Part shown: positions 12,464 to 23,973 of the stretch, one piece after another
Position numbering within the stretch: the stretch's first letter is position 1
Layout of the letters: the number at the start of each line of letters is the position of its first letter
From: Lathyrus oleraceus
Lineage: Eukaryota > Streptophyta > Magnoliopsida > Fabales > Fabaceae
Assembly: GCF_024323335.1 (NCBI RefSeq)
Contig: NC_066582.1
Location: 183,738,973 to 183,802,972 of the forward strand
DNA length: 64,000 bases
Direction: 5' to 3'
The notes under the pieces: model-generated
Told to the model about the DNA's origin: nothing
What the model saw: the letters and a program-made list of their open reading frames with translations, nothing else
Database searches by the model: none
Position numbers and translations under genes: made by a program

Positions 12464-12630
12464 TAATGATGTGGCCAGTCAGCGCTCGCATGGCAATGTC
12501 AAAGTGTTGTGAACCAATGGAAACGCAATGTAAGCGCATGCGTGGACCAGTAAAGGACAAACCCTAAGCTAGCGTGGCAATAACCAGGAAAGCATGGCCG
12601 AATCATGAAACCGTGGCCTAAGGCATGATC

Positions 12631-12659
12631 TTCATCTTCTTCCTCGCGAAGAAGATGAA
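12631..12659 (-). other. Conserved LTR hairpin 1 in LTR B
   Basis: TTCATCTTCTTC and GAAGAAGATGAA (12-bp perfect stem) around a 5-nt loop at 12643-12647. The loop sequence differs from the other LTRs while the stem is the same. Confidence 0.75.
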
Positions 12660-13314
12660 CAGTGAAAACCTTCATGCACGTCCAGAAAAAATTTATCCAG
12701 AAAATCAAAACTCATACATCAATGCGTAGATCTTTCAAAGGAGATCATGGATCAATGAATAGCTAAGCCTAATTTCACGTATTAAGATCAAATCGAACAA
12801 GATAACATTCATGCATGAAACTTTAATCTACCCTAACTCAGTCAATAGGACACCAAATTACACGATTCAAAGCTCAGATTCATCAGGACACCAAGATCTA
12901 CAACAACATAGCAATGGATTTTAAAATTAAGAGATGCGAATTATGACCTCTTGAAGTGCAGAGCCTTTGAATTCACACAATCCGCAGCTTGTACTGCTTC
13001 AATTCCACTCTACAATGCTGGAAATGAAGTTTGATGAAGTGATTGAAGCTTGAATGGCTCTAGATCTAGCTCAAAACAGAAACTCCATTTGCATCTTCAT
13101 GAACATGAACTACACTATTCTTGCACGAATTCAGCAAAACAGCTCTTGATCTACACTAAATCCAAGCTCAGGAACAAGAATATGAAGTCAAAAATGCAAT
13201 TCTATTTGGAAGAAAATGGAATTATGAATGAGAGAAAAATTTGAAGTGAGAGAGAAATTGGATCTAGAAAATGTGAAAAATGATTAACCTCCCTCAATTC
13301 TGTTAGGGTTTAGG

Positions 13315-13322
13315 TATTTATA
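13315..13322 (-). promoter_or_regulatory. TATA box of solo LTR B
   Basis: Minus strand TATAAATA in the context GCATATAAATACC, at the same place as in LTRs A and D. Transcription would run leftward through hairpins 1 and 2. Confidence 0.65.
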
Positions 13323-14442
13323 TGCTCTACTAATCAACTTGTTAATCCCTAATTAACTTGGTTAAGTGAAATGAGGTGTTTTTGCAAACATCAAAAGTTG
13401 CATGGTGCATGTAGCAATTGCACGTGAACAGTACCAATTGCTTCATCATTTTCACTTAAAATCATTTTTTAAAACCAATGGCAATGGCAAAAAGTCCATA
13501 CAATGCACCATTTTTGAATTTTGTAATTTCCCTCCAAAAAAACCATGGATTAACAAATGATCATGTGATGACAATTCATGTAATATGATGCATGATTTGG
13601 AAATTAGAGGTCAAGAGAAGAATATTGCAAAAAGAACCACTCATTTTGGAGCTTTGGTTGAAAAGTTATGCTCATTTGAAATCCCATGCACACTTTGTCA
13701 TGATTGGATCATATCTCCTCAACCACATATTAGAAATTCATGATCTTTGACTTTTTGGAAATGGGAGAAAAAGATATTCAACTTTCATGTTCAACAAAAT
13801 TTCATTTGAAGCTTTCTTGATGATGTAATATTGAGTTGAAGTTGGTCCAAAACCCTTCTATTTTTGGAAAGTTCAAATTATGGGTCACTTTCTATTTTGG
13901 GAAATTTTTGACTGGACCTCAAATTCTTCAATGTGAGTGTTTGAAATGTCAAATGAGACTTGTTTGAACATGAATGAAGTATTTCTAATCACTTCCCACC
14001 TCCAAATCCACAGTTGACTTTGCAGTTGACTTCCTAGGTCTTCAGATGACCTGAAAATGTTCTGATGAGATTCAAGCCTCTACCACTTGGGATTTTGCTT
14101 CAAAATGACATCATAGCTCATATGAACTCTTGTGAATGATCCTGGGGCCCAAATCTCAAGAATGACCACCATCTATTGCTCAATGAACGCCTTTGATGCC
14201 TTGACCTGTTATTACTTCATCTGCAAGACAAATGTTAGATGACATATTTTTGTACTTCTGGTTAGTGATTAAAAGAAAAGCAATGATATACAAATGCAAA
14301 CATGCTTGGTGATCAAGAATCACTCTCAAAAAAGATATCCCACCCACAGGGAAGGAAGCAAGGTGTCCAATGATCCTTGAGGCAATCCAATGTTATGATA
14401 TGATGCCATGAGGGATCTTAGGGACAAAATTGGGGTCTTACA

Positions 14443-14447
14443 CACAC
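14443..14447. repeat. Target-site duplication CACAC, right of solo LTR B
   Basis: Partner of 9213-9217. The local sequence is a short CA run, so the exact register is ambiguous by a base or two. Confidence 0.8.
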
Positions 14448-16053
14448 ACAAACAATTATGCACATATGGGCAACCAAACAACAAGCAACCAATTAGCACA
14501 CATTATACATAATCAATGGGCTCAAGCAAGGTTAGGCTTTAGAAACAAGCCAACTAGAATGGGGTGTTTTGAGCTCTTAACCCTAACATTGAGAGTTAGG
14601 GTGAAGCATATGAAATGGAGATGAGGGTTATGCCTCATAGCTCTTATCCTTGGCCTGGGAGAGCTTTAATCAATAGAAAGTGTGGGAGTTCAGAATGAGG
14701 GAACTTTTCTCCACAAATGATTGACTCTATAAGATCTTGGGTTCTTATTCACAATGCATCAACACATGGTGTGAGCAAAGTGAATGACACAACTGAATAG
14801 CAGGGGATGGATTACATATCCCTTTTATCTGCCAATTGCCTCTTAAGAGGACTTAACCTGCTTGGCACAAAATTAAACAAACAAAAACATGGCCTCTTAA
14901 GGAGGGCTTCAGACAGGTGTCTGCCAATAACAGCAGGTCTTCCAGACTACATGAAGAATATGGATTATACCTAAGTGGTATGCCAACCACAAGCAAAAGC
15001 AAATCAAAATTCAAATGAACTTAAAGCAACTTAGGTACCTGTGTAAACAACTAAACAAATCAGTACAATACTCAGACAAACAGATAACAGTCAATAACAA
15101 ACAGACAATCCCAATGTACAACACATAAGCCATAAGGCAAACTCAAGTGACTTATCATCAACCTACAAAACAGCAAATGTTAGCAATCAAAATCAAATAT
15201 CAACATTCAAATGATGAAGCAACATTAACCATGGAATTTGGATGCTTGAACCTGAAATTCAAAGCTCACATGTAAGTACAAACCACTAGGTCAAAGCCTA
15301 GGGTCAAAGGTGAAGAAAAAATTCAAAACAGGAGCTGAAATTCAACACAATGCAACTTCAAACACATATTAACATGTCTTAAAAAGGATCACATCCAAAT
15401 CATCAAGCAAGGCCATGTAATGTGCAAGGGAAGTCAAAGACCAATTCAAAGCTCATATTTGGACATTATGAATGAAAATTCCAAATCAAAACAGAAATGA
15501 TTCAAAAAATTCTGGAAAAATTTATAAGCATTCAACACATTCAACATGATCAACATACAAAAAATCAAAGGCATCAAAGATCATTTGGCATGGAAATTAA
15601 ATTGCACAAGTTGAACAATCAAAAGTGTGACACAAAATGTCACACCATGTAAACACATGCATAAAACAGAAATGGCAAATGGGAAAAATACCAAACCAAG
15701 CCTAAAACATCCATCAATGTGTCTAGAATCATCATGTAAAATTTCATGTCCATTGGATTAAAATCAAGCATTTCACAATAGAAAGAGCAAGGCAAGGTCA
15801 CAAAAGCACATATGATCGAAGAGTCTAACACCATTCAAAATCCAGCCATGCACAACTTCAGCAGTTATCATCATAAAAAACTAGACATTCTAAGGAACAA
15901 GTAGCAAAAAACCAGGCATTTTTTGGATCATTTTTCAATTTGTTATGATTTTTCTAAGTTGAAAAAAATAAATGAAATCAAGATGAACATATATTGGAAA
16001 TTATGGAGGGAAATGCAAAAAATATGAAGCAATTTGAATAATTGTCCCAGGCC

Positions 16054-16064
16054 GGAATCGAACC
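16054..16064 (-). promoter_or_regulatory. Box-B-like (tRNA T-loop-like) motif in LTR A
   Basis: Minus strand GGTTCGATTCC fits the RNA polymerase III box B consensus GGTTCGANNCC. Similar sequences lie at the same place in the other Ogre LTRs. There is no clear box A at tRNA spacing, so activity is not claimed. Confidence 0.35.
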
Positions 16065-16096
16065 ATGTATGGATTCAAATGAAACGCGCGCTAACA

Positions 16097-16118
16097 AATG
16101 AAACACGGTCGTTTCATT
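16097..16118 (-). other. Conserved LTR hairpin 2 in LTR A
   Basis: AATGAAAC, 6-nt loop, GTTTCATT. The 8-bp stem matches that of LTR B; the loop is longer. Confidence 0.65.
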
Positions 16119-16286
16119 AATGCGCTGGCTGGTCAGCGCTTATGTGGACTCGGTCAAAGCAATGTGAACCAAACAATCTGCTAGCGAGGTGCATACATGG
16201 ACGAATGAAAGCGAAACCCTAGGCCAGCATGGACAAAACCAGAGCGGACACAAAGCTGGATGCTGCGGACGCTAACGATGAAGATC

Positions 16287-16315
16287 TTCATCTTCTTCAC
16301 GAAGAAGAAGATGAA
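16287..16315 (-). other. Conserved LTR hairpin 1 in LTR A
   Basis: TTCATCTTCTTC, 5-nt loop, GAAGAAGATGAA, a perfect 12-bp stem as in LTR B and both LTRs of D. Confidence 0.75.
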
Positions 16316-16665
16316 CAGTAACCACTTTCCAGAAATTTTTTCCAGAAATCCAAAACAAATACATCAATATGAAGCTCCTTCCATGGTGATTACAGATCAA
16401 CAAACAACTAAGCTTAATTCATCATAATAAGAGAGAATCGAGCAAAAACAAATTGGAGCACAAAACTTTATTCACACATAACTCAGTCAATAATGCATCA
16501 ATTCACACGATTTTTTCACCAGAATCATCAGGAACACAAGATCTACAAGAATATGGCAATGAATTTGAGAATTAAGAGATTCGAAAACTGAACCTCTTGA
16601 GAGAGAATTTTGATCTTGAAATGTGAAAAAATGATTAACCTCCTCCAAATTCTGTTAGATTTAGG

Positions 16666-16673
16666 TATTTATA
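16666..16673 (-). promoter_or_regulatory. TATA box of Ogre-A 5' LTR
   Basis: Minus strand TATAAATA (GCATATAAATACC). It is the likely promoter of element A, although solo LTR B now separates it from the coding region. Confidence 0.65.
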
Positions 16674-17799
16674 TGCTTCCTTAATCACCTTGCTAATCCA
16701 TACTTAACTTGGTTAATCAAAATAAGGTGTTTTGCCAAATTTCAAAAATGCATGGTGCATGTAGTAAACCCACGTGAACAGTACCATGTAGCTGATTATT
16801 TTCACTCAAAATCCTTTTTCAAACACATTGGCAATGGTGGAAAGCTCCCATGATGCACCATTTTTGAATTTTGCAATTTCCCTCCAAAAAAGGTATGGAT
16901 GTGCAAATGATCATGTAATAATATTTTATGCAATGTGATGATTGTTTTTGAAAAACTCATGTTATGAGAAGCAAAATGCAAAAAGAACCACCAATTTTGG
17001 AGTTATGGATCAAAAGATATGGCCATTTGAAGTTCCATGCACACTTGGAAATGATTGGATCATATCTCCTCAACCATTCATCAGATGCTCATGATCTTGG
17101 ACTTTTTGGAAATGGGAGAGAGAGATCTTCAACTTTCATGTTGGACAAAATTTCATTTGAAGCTTATTTGATGATGGAAAGTTGAGTTGAAGTTGGATCA
17201 AAAACTTGCCATTTTTGGAAAGTTGAAATTATAGGTCACTTTCCATTTTTGGAAACTTTTGACTTGACTTCAAATTCTTCAACCTTGATCTTTGGTATGA
17301 TGAATAAGCATGATTTGAACATGATTGGGATGACGAAACTCAATTCTCACATTCAAAATCCACAGTTGACTTTCCAGTTGACTGCATTGGTCCTTAGATG
17401 ACCTGAAAATGTCCTGATGAATTTGGGGCCTTTGCCACTTGGGGATTTGGTTCCAAAATGAACCCATAGCTCATACAAGCTCCATATGATGATCACATGA
17501 TCCATATCTCAAGAAAATACCATCTGCTCTTTGTACCATGAATTCATCTGATGCCTTGACTTGTTGACTGCTTAAGCAACAAGTAACAAAGGTTAATGAC
17601 ATATTTTTGTACATTTTTGGTTAGTGATTAAAAGAAAAGCAATCATATACAAATGCAAGCAATGCTTGGTGATCAAGAACACTCTCAAGGAATATCCCAC
17701 CCACAGGGAAGGAAGCAAGGTGTCCAATGATCCTTGAGGTAATGCAATGTTATGATATGATGCCATGAGGGATCTTAGGGACAAAATTGGGGTCTTACA

Positions 17800-18086
17800 G
17801 CGACGGGCACGGTTGAGGAAACAATCTCAGAGATGACTGTCCTCTGGGGAGGAGTTGAAGGCGTCGGAGAAGACTGGCTCTGGGCAGCCAAGAATGATTC
17901 CATCAAAGCGCTCAATCTAGCCACTTCCTCTTTGAGTTCACGGTTTTCTTGCTCTAGGTGATCCATTAGTCTTGAAGTGTTGGCTCTAGTGTAGTACCGG
18001 TGAGTCGGCTTGTCTTCAAAATAAATGATGAACACAGAGTTAGACCATAGGACAAGAAGCCGGGAACAAAACCTGCTTATGCACAT
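17800..18086 (-). pseudogene. Ogre-C gag N-terminus, cut by insertion of Ogre-A
   Basis: About 95 codons homologous to the start of gag in A and D: IYFEDKPTHRYYTRAN, then the coiled coil MDHLEQENRELKEEVARLSAL and PPQRTVISEIVSSTVPV. The frame then runs into the LTR of Ogre-A at 17799, and the remaining capsid, protease and pol of C are not in the window (expected left of Ogre-A). The first codon of this open stretch is at 18084-18086; the true start is as uncertain as in copies A and D. Confidence 0.88.
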
Positions 18087-18277
18087 GATGCATGCAATGC
18101 TTGTGCATATGATTTGTTTTTATATTTCAAAGGAACTCTAGGGTTTTACTTGTAAATTTTTGAATCATTTAACATTTATCACATATAGAAATATCTTATA
18201 AAATAATATCAGGGAAAAGAAGTACAGCATTGTTAATCATGTACAAGAGGAAAGGAAAATAATCATCCTATGGATCC
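18087..18277 (-). other. Ogre-C spacer between ORF1 and gag
   Basis: AT-rich, non-coding, alignable with the equivalent spacers in A and D. Nothing else seen. Confidence 0.5.
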
Positions 18278-19729
18278 CTAGAAACAATCATCTAATGCTC
18301 GGGACACATGAAGATAAGATGCACGAAGCCTCTTTACTTCCTCCTCATAAGCTTCCTTCATATCCGCCTTCTCTTTGGCGAGTCGATCGTACTTCCTCTT
18401 CCAAAACCGGGAAGACTGAGGAAGTAGAGAAGTCCATGCATCATTAGGATCATCAATAACCTGATGCTCAAGGAACTCTATCAAAGCATCCTTCTCCTTA
18501 ATCTGCTGAAGCAACTCTTCACGTTCACGGATCCAGGCACGTGATAGGTCTTCGTCTCTCAACTCCTCTACTCCTTGGTCAGGGAGGGTTGAAGGCCCAG
18601 CCATGACCAAAGGTGTAGGTCTCGGATACTCGTAAGGCATGAGATACTCAGACGCTTTCTTCCTTACCCAAGCAGTGTAAGGCTCCAAAGCGATGCAATT
18701 CTTAGGACCCAACTCCTTCCTTCCTTTCTTATGAATCTTGCGCCAAGCGCGGACCATCCTAGCTTTCAAGCCCTGGGGATCTTTACCCTCCTGAAAGAAC
18801 ACACCCTTTAACAGAATGTTATTAGGTTTATCCTTTAGGGGGAACCCAAGCTGACGACGTGCCAAAACAGGGTTGTAGTTAATCCCACCACATGTACCAA
18901 GAAGCGGTACATTGGAGAATTCACCACAAGAGTCGATAATCTGCACACCATCATACACACGGTTATACCAAGAGATATCATCATTAGTGAGAGAAATAAG
19001 TCTCGTGGACCACCGTAGACATCCTTTGTTCTCCTTGAAAGCGACCGTCTGAGGTAAGTGAGAAATAAACCACTTATACAACAGAGGCAAACAGCACACA
19101 ATGGCGCCACCACCCTTTGCGTTCCTCATATGCAAAGAGAAATAGGTATCACCCAACAGAGTCAGAGCGGGATTAAGACTAGAGAAGATCCTAATAGCGT
19201 TCATATCCACAAACTTGTCGATGTTAGGGAACAATACCAATCCATAGATGAGAAGTACAAATATGGCTTCAAAGGCATCCTCACTCATGGCCTTCCCATG
19301 GATAGTAGCTTGAGCAATGAGGAACTCAGAAGGGAGGCCTTGAATTCCACCTTTGGTAGTCATATGAGCACCAACCAGGGATTCATCTATGTGCAACATG
19401 TCAGCTATCTCTTGAGAAGTAGGAATACTCTCCAAGCCACTGAACGGCAACTGATCCAGGATAGGTATACCCACAAGATAAGCATACTCCTCAAGGGTAG
19501 GCAAAAGCTGGAAGTCCGGAAACGTGAAGCATCGGTACAAGGGATCATAAAACTGCACCAATACACTCATCAACCCTTCATCCACCTGAGTAGTCAGAAG
19601 AGGAAGAAGCTTCCCAAAACGAGCTTTGAAACCCAAGGGATCTAGTACATAGGATGTCAGATTCCTTAACTCTTTCAGATCTGGTTGCCTGAAGCTGTAC
19701 TTCTTTGTATTCCTTCTTTGTCTTTCCAT
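18278..19729 (-). CDS. Ogre-C ORF1, uninterrupted 483-codon protein
   Basis: The only intact ORF1 of the three in the window. It starts MERQRRNTKKYSFRQPDLKE and ends ...SRALDDCF. Residues ~1-300 form the globular domain shared with A and D: YVLDPLGFKARFGKLLPLL, LPTLEEYAYLVGIPILDQL, DAFEAIFVLLIYGLVLFPN, GGGAIVCCLPLLYKWFISHL and LLGTCGGINYNPVLARRQLG. Next comes a basic region (RAWRKIHKKGRKELGPKNC), then an acidic/charged coiled coil at ~390-470. No enzyme motif is visible. Ogre elements are known to carry an ORF of unknown function before gag; similarity to plant mobile domain / DUF7745 families is my recollection, not a search. The intact frame in an otherwise truncated element may be chance or may reflect a younger age than the damage suggests. 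Confidence 0.9.
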   Translation of the reverse strand: MERQRRNTKKYSFRQPDLKELRNLTSYVLDPLGFKARFGKLLPLLTTQVDEGLMSVLVQFYDPLYRCFTFPDFQLLPTLEEYAYLVGIPILDQLPFSGLESIPTSQEIADMLHIDESLVGAHMTTKGGIQGLPSEFLIAQATIHGKAMSEDAFEAIFVLLIYGLVLFPNIDKFVDMNAIRIFSSLNPALTLLGDTYFSLHMRNAKGGGAIVCCLPLLYKWFISHLPQTVAFKENKGCLRWSTRLISLTNDDISWYNRVYDGVQIIDSCGEFSNVPLLGTCGGINYNPVLARRQLGFPLKDKPNNILLKGVFFQEGKDPQGLKARMVRAWRKIHKKGRKELGPKNCIALEPYTAWVRKKASEYLMPYEYPRPTPLVMAGPSTLPDQGVEELRDEDLSRAWIREREELLQQIKEKDALIEFLEHQVIDDPNDAWTSLLPQSSRFWKRKYDRLAKEKADMKEAYEEEVKRLRASYLHVSRALDDCF

Positions 19730-20618
19730 GTCTGAAAATTTTGCAAATAAACCCCTTAAGTTCCTTGAAAATTTTCTTCATTATTTGATGATATGAATGC
19801 AAATGAGTGCATGAATGCATGAATGCAACAATCACACTCAAGGATCAAGCAAAGCACACCAAACAAAGGTCATGGGACGGATCATTTTATCCTTAATATC
19901 AATCATCCATTTTGGTGGATTATGGTTTACACCTTATCAACACCTAAGTTCCATTGATATTAAGGATATATGAACGGATCAACCATGAATCAAGGGTTTG
20001 TTGCAAGTCACGAGCATGAAGTCTCGGTTAAGAACCACCCAAAGGGAGTGTACTAGGGTTTAAACCTGCCAAACATGTTCTACAAGAGGTTCTCATAGTC
20101 ATCATCCCATCTTTTGGATATTATCGGAGAAACGACTACTCGTATTCCAAAAATATTCTCAAGAGAGACTCTTATGAGTGTAGTATCGCGTAACAATCGT
20201 ATCAAATCTTACACTTGAACGACTTTCGCACTACATCCTAAGAATAGGCCAAGATGGGCTTGGTAAACTAAGGTCCTTGGCTTCTAAGGTCTATATTGGA
20301 AAGAGTAATGTCTAACCACAACTTACTTGTGTGACATTATTGATCCCAACATGACCTCCACCAAGTGAATGGACTTGCAAGTCAACTTGCTAAGGAATAA
20401 CTCCACACAAGTCAACAAGACTACGCCATTCTTCTATCCTAAGTGCACTCGAGTTCGGGTATAGAACTCATCTCACAAAGATCACCAAGCATACAAGGAA
20501 TTAATATTCAAGCAATTCAATCATTACATACAATACAGTAATCCCAAATTGCACAAAAATATGTCACAATACAATACAACAAGCATGAAAAGTTGGCAAA
20601 ACCCACTAGGCAAAAGTT
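19730..20618 (-). other. Ogre-C 5' leader
   Basis: Non-coding leader homologous to those of A and D, with a single 96-bp hairpin unit (about 19885-19970; TAATATCAATC and ATTGATATTAA ends visible). Confidence 0.75.
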
Positions 20619-20636
20619 TCCCCAGCAGAGTCGCCA
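20619..20636 (-). other. Ogre-C primer binding site
   Basis: Minus strand TGGCGACTCTGCTGGGGA, identical to Ogre-A. Confidence 0.85.
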
Positions 20637-23376
20637 CTTTTCTGTAGCGGGGTATTCGTTACCATTAGAGATATTGACTAAATCCAAGGTAAATCATACA
20701 AGTCGAGTCGCCACCGCACTTCTATTTATCCAAAGGAATGGTTAGAAAGCGAACAAAAACCTAATAGTTTTAACAAAACTAGTAAAAGAAACAGAGATCT
20801 GGGTAAGGGGGTTGGTTATGCAATGGGAAGGTGTTAGGCACCCAAAACATCCTAGGTACTCCTAGGGAGCCCTTTTCATACTTGTGAAGGTTGTTGTCTT
20901 GTGAAAAATTTGTTTGTGCAAACATGATTGAAGAGATGAGAAGAGAATATACAACTTTATTTACTTTTTTGTGTTTGAATGGATAAACCCATTGCCTACG
21001 TACCATTTTAAAAGATTAGGATCAAAACCTCATAGTTCGGGGTAAAAATCTCAAAATGAGTTGGTGAATTGATTGGTCCAAAAGCCTTAAGGTCTTTTGT
21101 TATCAAAGGGAGAAAACTCAACCAAACCACAAATCCACCATGTGAGGATAACTCCAACATGCTAGTGAGGGTTAACCCTATAATAAGCATGGAAGGCTCA
21201 TTACATCTACCACAAAGATAACTCAAACCTAATAGCTAAAGGTTATGGAAAATGGATTAAGAAGGTGGCCATTGGAACCACAAAAGCACATTTGAATGGG
21301 TTATATTTACCTATTAGAAGTATATACAAAATGGTCAAAGTTGACTTAAAAGGTTCGATTCAAAATAAGTATTATGAAAAGAAAGTTTGAAAATCAAAAG
21401 CATAAGGCTTAGGTTTCTAATGTTTGAAAACAATAGTTAAATGCTTGCACAAAAAGGGTTTTGGCTTGGGTTAGAGTGGAGAGAAGAAGAAGAAGGGCTA
21501 AGTCCTAAGGAAAACAAAAAGATGAGGGATAAGAAATGAAACCACACTAGGAGTTCCACTCTTGAGATCATATTGATGATCCAAGTAGCTCCCATCCTTT
21601 GGAATAAGCAACCATAGAGTATAAGCAATCAAACAAGTCTCACAAGAGATCCTCAATGTATCTTGTTTCTTCCACTTAGACGAACATGGCAATGGTCCTC
21701 CAATTAAGCTCAAATGGAAACTCTTAGCACAAAAGCACACACATCAAAAGTTCCAATGAAGTAAAACAAGAATGGACAAGAGTGAGTTTAGAGATTTGGT
21801 CCTTCCAATCCATCTTCATCATTAAGATCCTTTTACAACAATTTTGCATAAGGAAGGTCCTAGAATCTAAGTCCAAATTCTCCATTTCTTTGCATAGGGA
21901 AAGCCCTAGAAACTAAGTCCATTTCTTTGCATTTGGTCCACAACAATCAAAACAAAACACAAGCAAAATAATATATACACAATTATGTGCTCAAGTGAGC
22001 AAAAGGCAAATGGCATTAACATAAACATGTGCTCAAGTGAGCAAAGAGAAAAGCAAATGAATAATATGTGCAAGAATAGTAAATTGCATTAAAATAAATT
22101 GCATAAAGTAAATGTTAATTGTCAATAGTTAGTGTTAGTAGTTAGTGTGCCATAAGGCAAATTTAGCGCTATGTTAAGCAATCGTAATTGGACTTACGTA
22201 GAAGTCACAACTATCTGAGGCCGGTCAATAATAATGTAGGCAACAAACACAAGTTAGGAGTCTTGATTAGTGAACCAAGTCCCAACAACTTGCCATGCCA
22301 AAAAGAAGAAGAGAAATGATCTTGTATTGGTTTAAGCCTTTTGCACGATTTAGAAGACAACCTATCCTTAATGCAAAGCCATTCACTTGATCAATTGATC
22401 AAGATAAATTAGATTTGAATCACGGAAGGTTAAATCTCCCTAATCAATGCTAACTTATCAACCTTCAACTCATTGATCAAAAAGAAAAGAAGTAGAAAAA
22501 GAAGGAGAAGATGGATAAAAGAAATGGAAATGACAAAATTAAAGTGCATTAAATGAAATACAATGTATCAATCCTCATATGTTGACCAATAACATTGAAA
22601 GTCAAGGTCAAACAATCAAAAACAGAAGTGAGATGAAGATTGGAGGTCAAGAAATGAATAAACTATTTTTGGCACTTTTTTTAATATTGAAATAAACTTG
22701 AATTAAAATAAATGGAAAGGTCAAACTTCAAAACTACTTCAAATCAACCTTGAAAGGTCCAAGTAATTTATCCTAAGTTCAACAAGGTCAAACAAAGTTT
22801 GACAAAAAATTTCAGCATTTTTAAAAGTCAGAAACTATTTTTAATCAATTAAAAATGAATAAAAATAACCTAATTGAACTAAAATCTCAAATAAATCTCA
22901 AATCAATTCAAAAATTGATGAGAATATTTTTCATAGATCCATCATCATTCAAATAGGTTAGGAAAATATTTTGTATTTTTTGAATATCAAAAACTATTTA
23001 AAATGAATTAAAAATAACCAGAAAAGAGAAAATTCACAAAAAATATCAAATGACAAAATAAAAAATATTAAAAATCAGAAATAGAAACTAGAATTTATTT
23101 GGAGACTAATGCAATTGGTCCCATAATTTTTGGATGAAAAATGAAAGAGATATGATTTTTTGAAATAAAAGGAATTTAAGAAAATAAAAACAGAAATTAT
23201 AAAAATGCAAAAAAAGGAGGAGCGTTGGATCTGAGCTCATTAATTAAGCTGGCAGATCACACGCTCCTAAGGCGCGCGCCTATGGTGATCCACGGTCAAT
23301 GCGTGCACATGTGAAACAATAGAAAGTCATAACAAACAATGGCTAAGATTCAATCTGGGAAATAGATCCAATGGCC

Positions 23377-23394
23377 AGGATTCGAACTGGAGAT
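23377..23394 (-). promoter_or_regulatory. T-arm-like / box-B-like motif in LTR C
   Basis: Minus strand CCAGTTCGAATCCTGG contains the box-B-like core GTTCGAATCC inside a 4-bp stem. It occupies about the same LTR position as the motif in LTR A. Confidence 0.3.
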
Positions 23395-23965
23395 GATGAA
23401 GCCACCGGAGCCACCGTCTTTTCCAGTGAGCTCCAGGATTCCGACCAAATTGTAGAAACTCAAAAGGCAACCAAAACGTGCGATCTATACATCATTAGAA
23501 AGCTGGGATGATGTACATCATCCCTATACCATCCATTTTCCTTCTAGATCTCTATAGTGTGAGAAATCAGAGATGGAAAAATCTGGTGTTCATCATGAAC
23601 TCAATGAATTTCAAAAATTAAAAGCATAAACATGATGCCTCCATTGAGAGGACTTCAGCCAACACAAAATCTAAGCCAATAGGTCAAAGGATTAGGAGAA
23701 TCGAAGAAAATACCAGTTGGAGTGTGTGCTTGAATTCTAGTAGCTTGAGCTTGTTGCCTTGCTTGCTTTATCAAAACATAAGTTCAATGAAGTGTATGAT
23801 GAAGGTCTAGAAGCATTAGATCTAAGAATACAACCAGATGAAGCTGAATTCTAGATCTGAAATTTTTTGAGAGAAATGCAGTTGCTTCTTTAGTGATGGT
23901 TAGGGAGAGAATTCTGCAGCACTTCAGGTTGAATTGGGCGTCTGAAATGGAGGGAATGGAGTCTC

Positions 23966-23973
23966 TATTTATA
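23966..23973 (-). promoter_or_regulatory. TATA box of Ogre-C LTR
   Basis: Minus strand TATAAATA in CCTCTATAAATAGAGAC, a strong plant TATA context. Confidence 0.6.

Larger units (their letters stand above)
9218..14442 (-). mobile_element. Solo Ogre LTR (B), inserted in the LTR of Ogre-A
   Basis: A complete LTR from TGTAGCGG at 9218 to GGTCTTACA at 14442 (5,225 bp), with no internal domain. It is flanked by a 5-bp direct repeat CACAC (9213-9217 and 14443-14447), and the surrounding LTR A resumes after it. This is the expected product of insertion followed by recombination between the two LTRs. It carries the family's tandem array, TATA box, hairpins and box-B-like motif listed separately. No gene. 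Confidence 0.92.
14448..17799 (-). mobile_element. Ogre-A 5' LTR, second part
   Basis: Continuation of the LTR broken by solo LTR B, ending GGGTCTTACA at 17799. After it the sequence changes abruptly to the gag of Ogre-C (17800), so this is the outer end of element A. The target duplication is predicted to begin GCGAC (17800-17804) but its partner lies outside the window. Confidence 0.9.
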
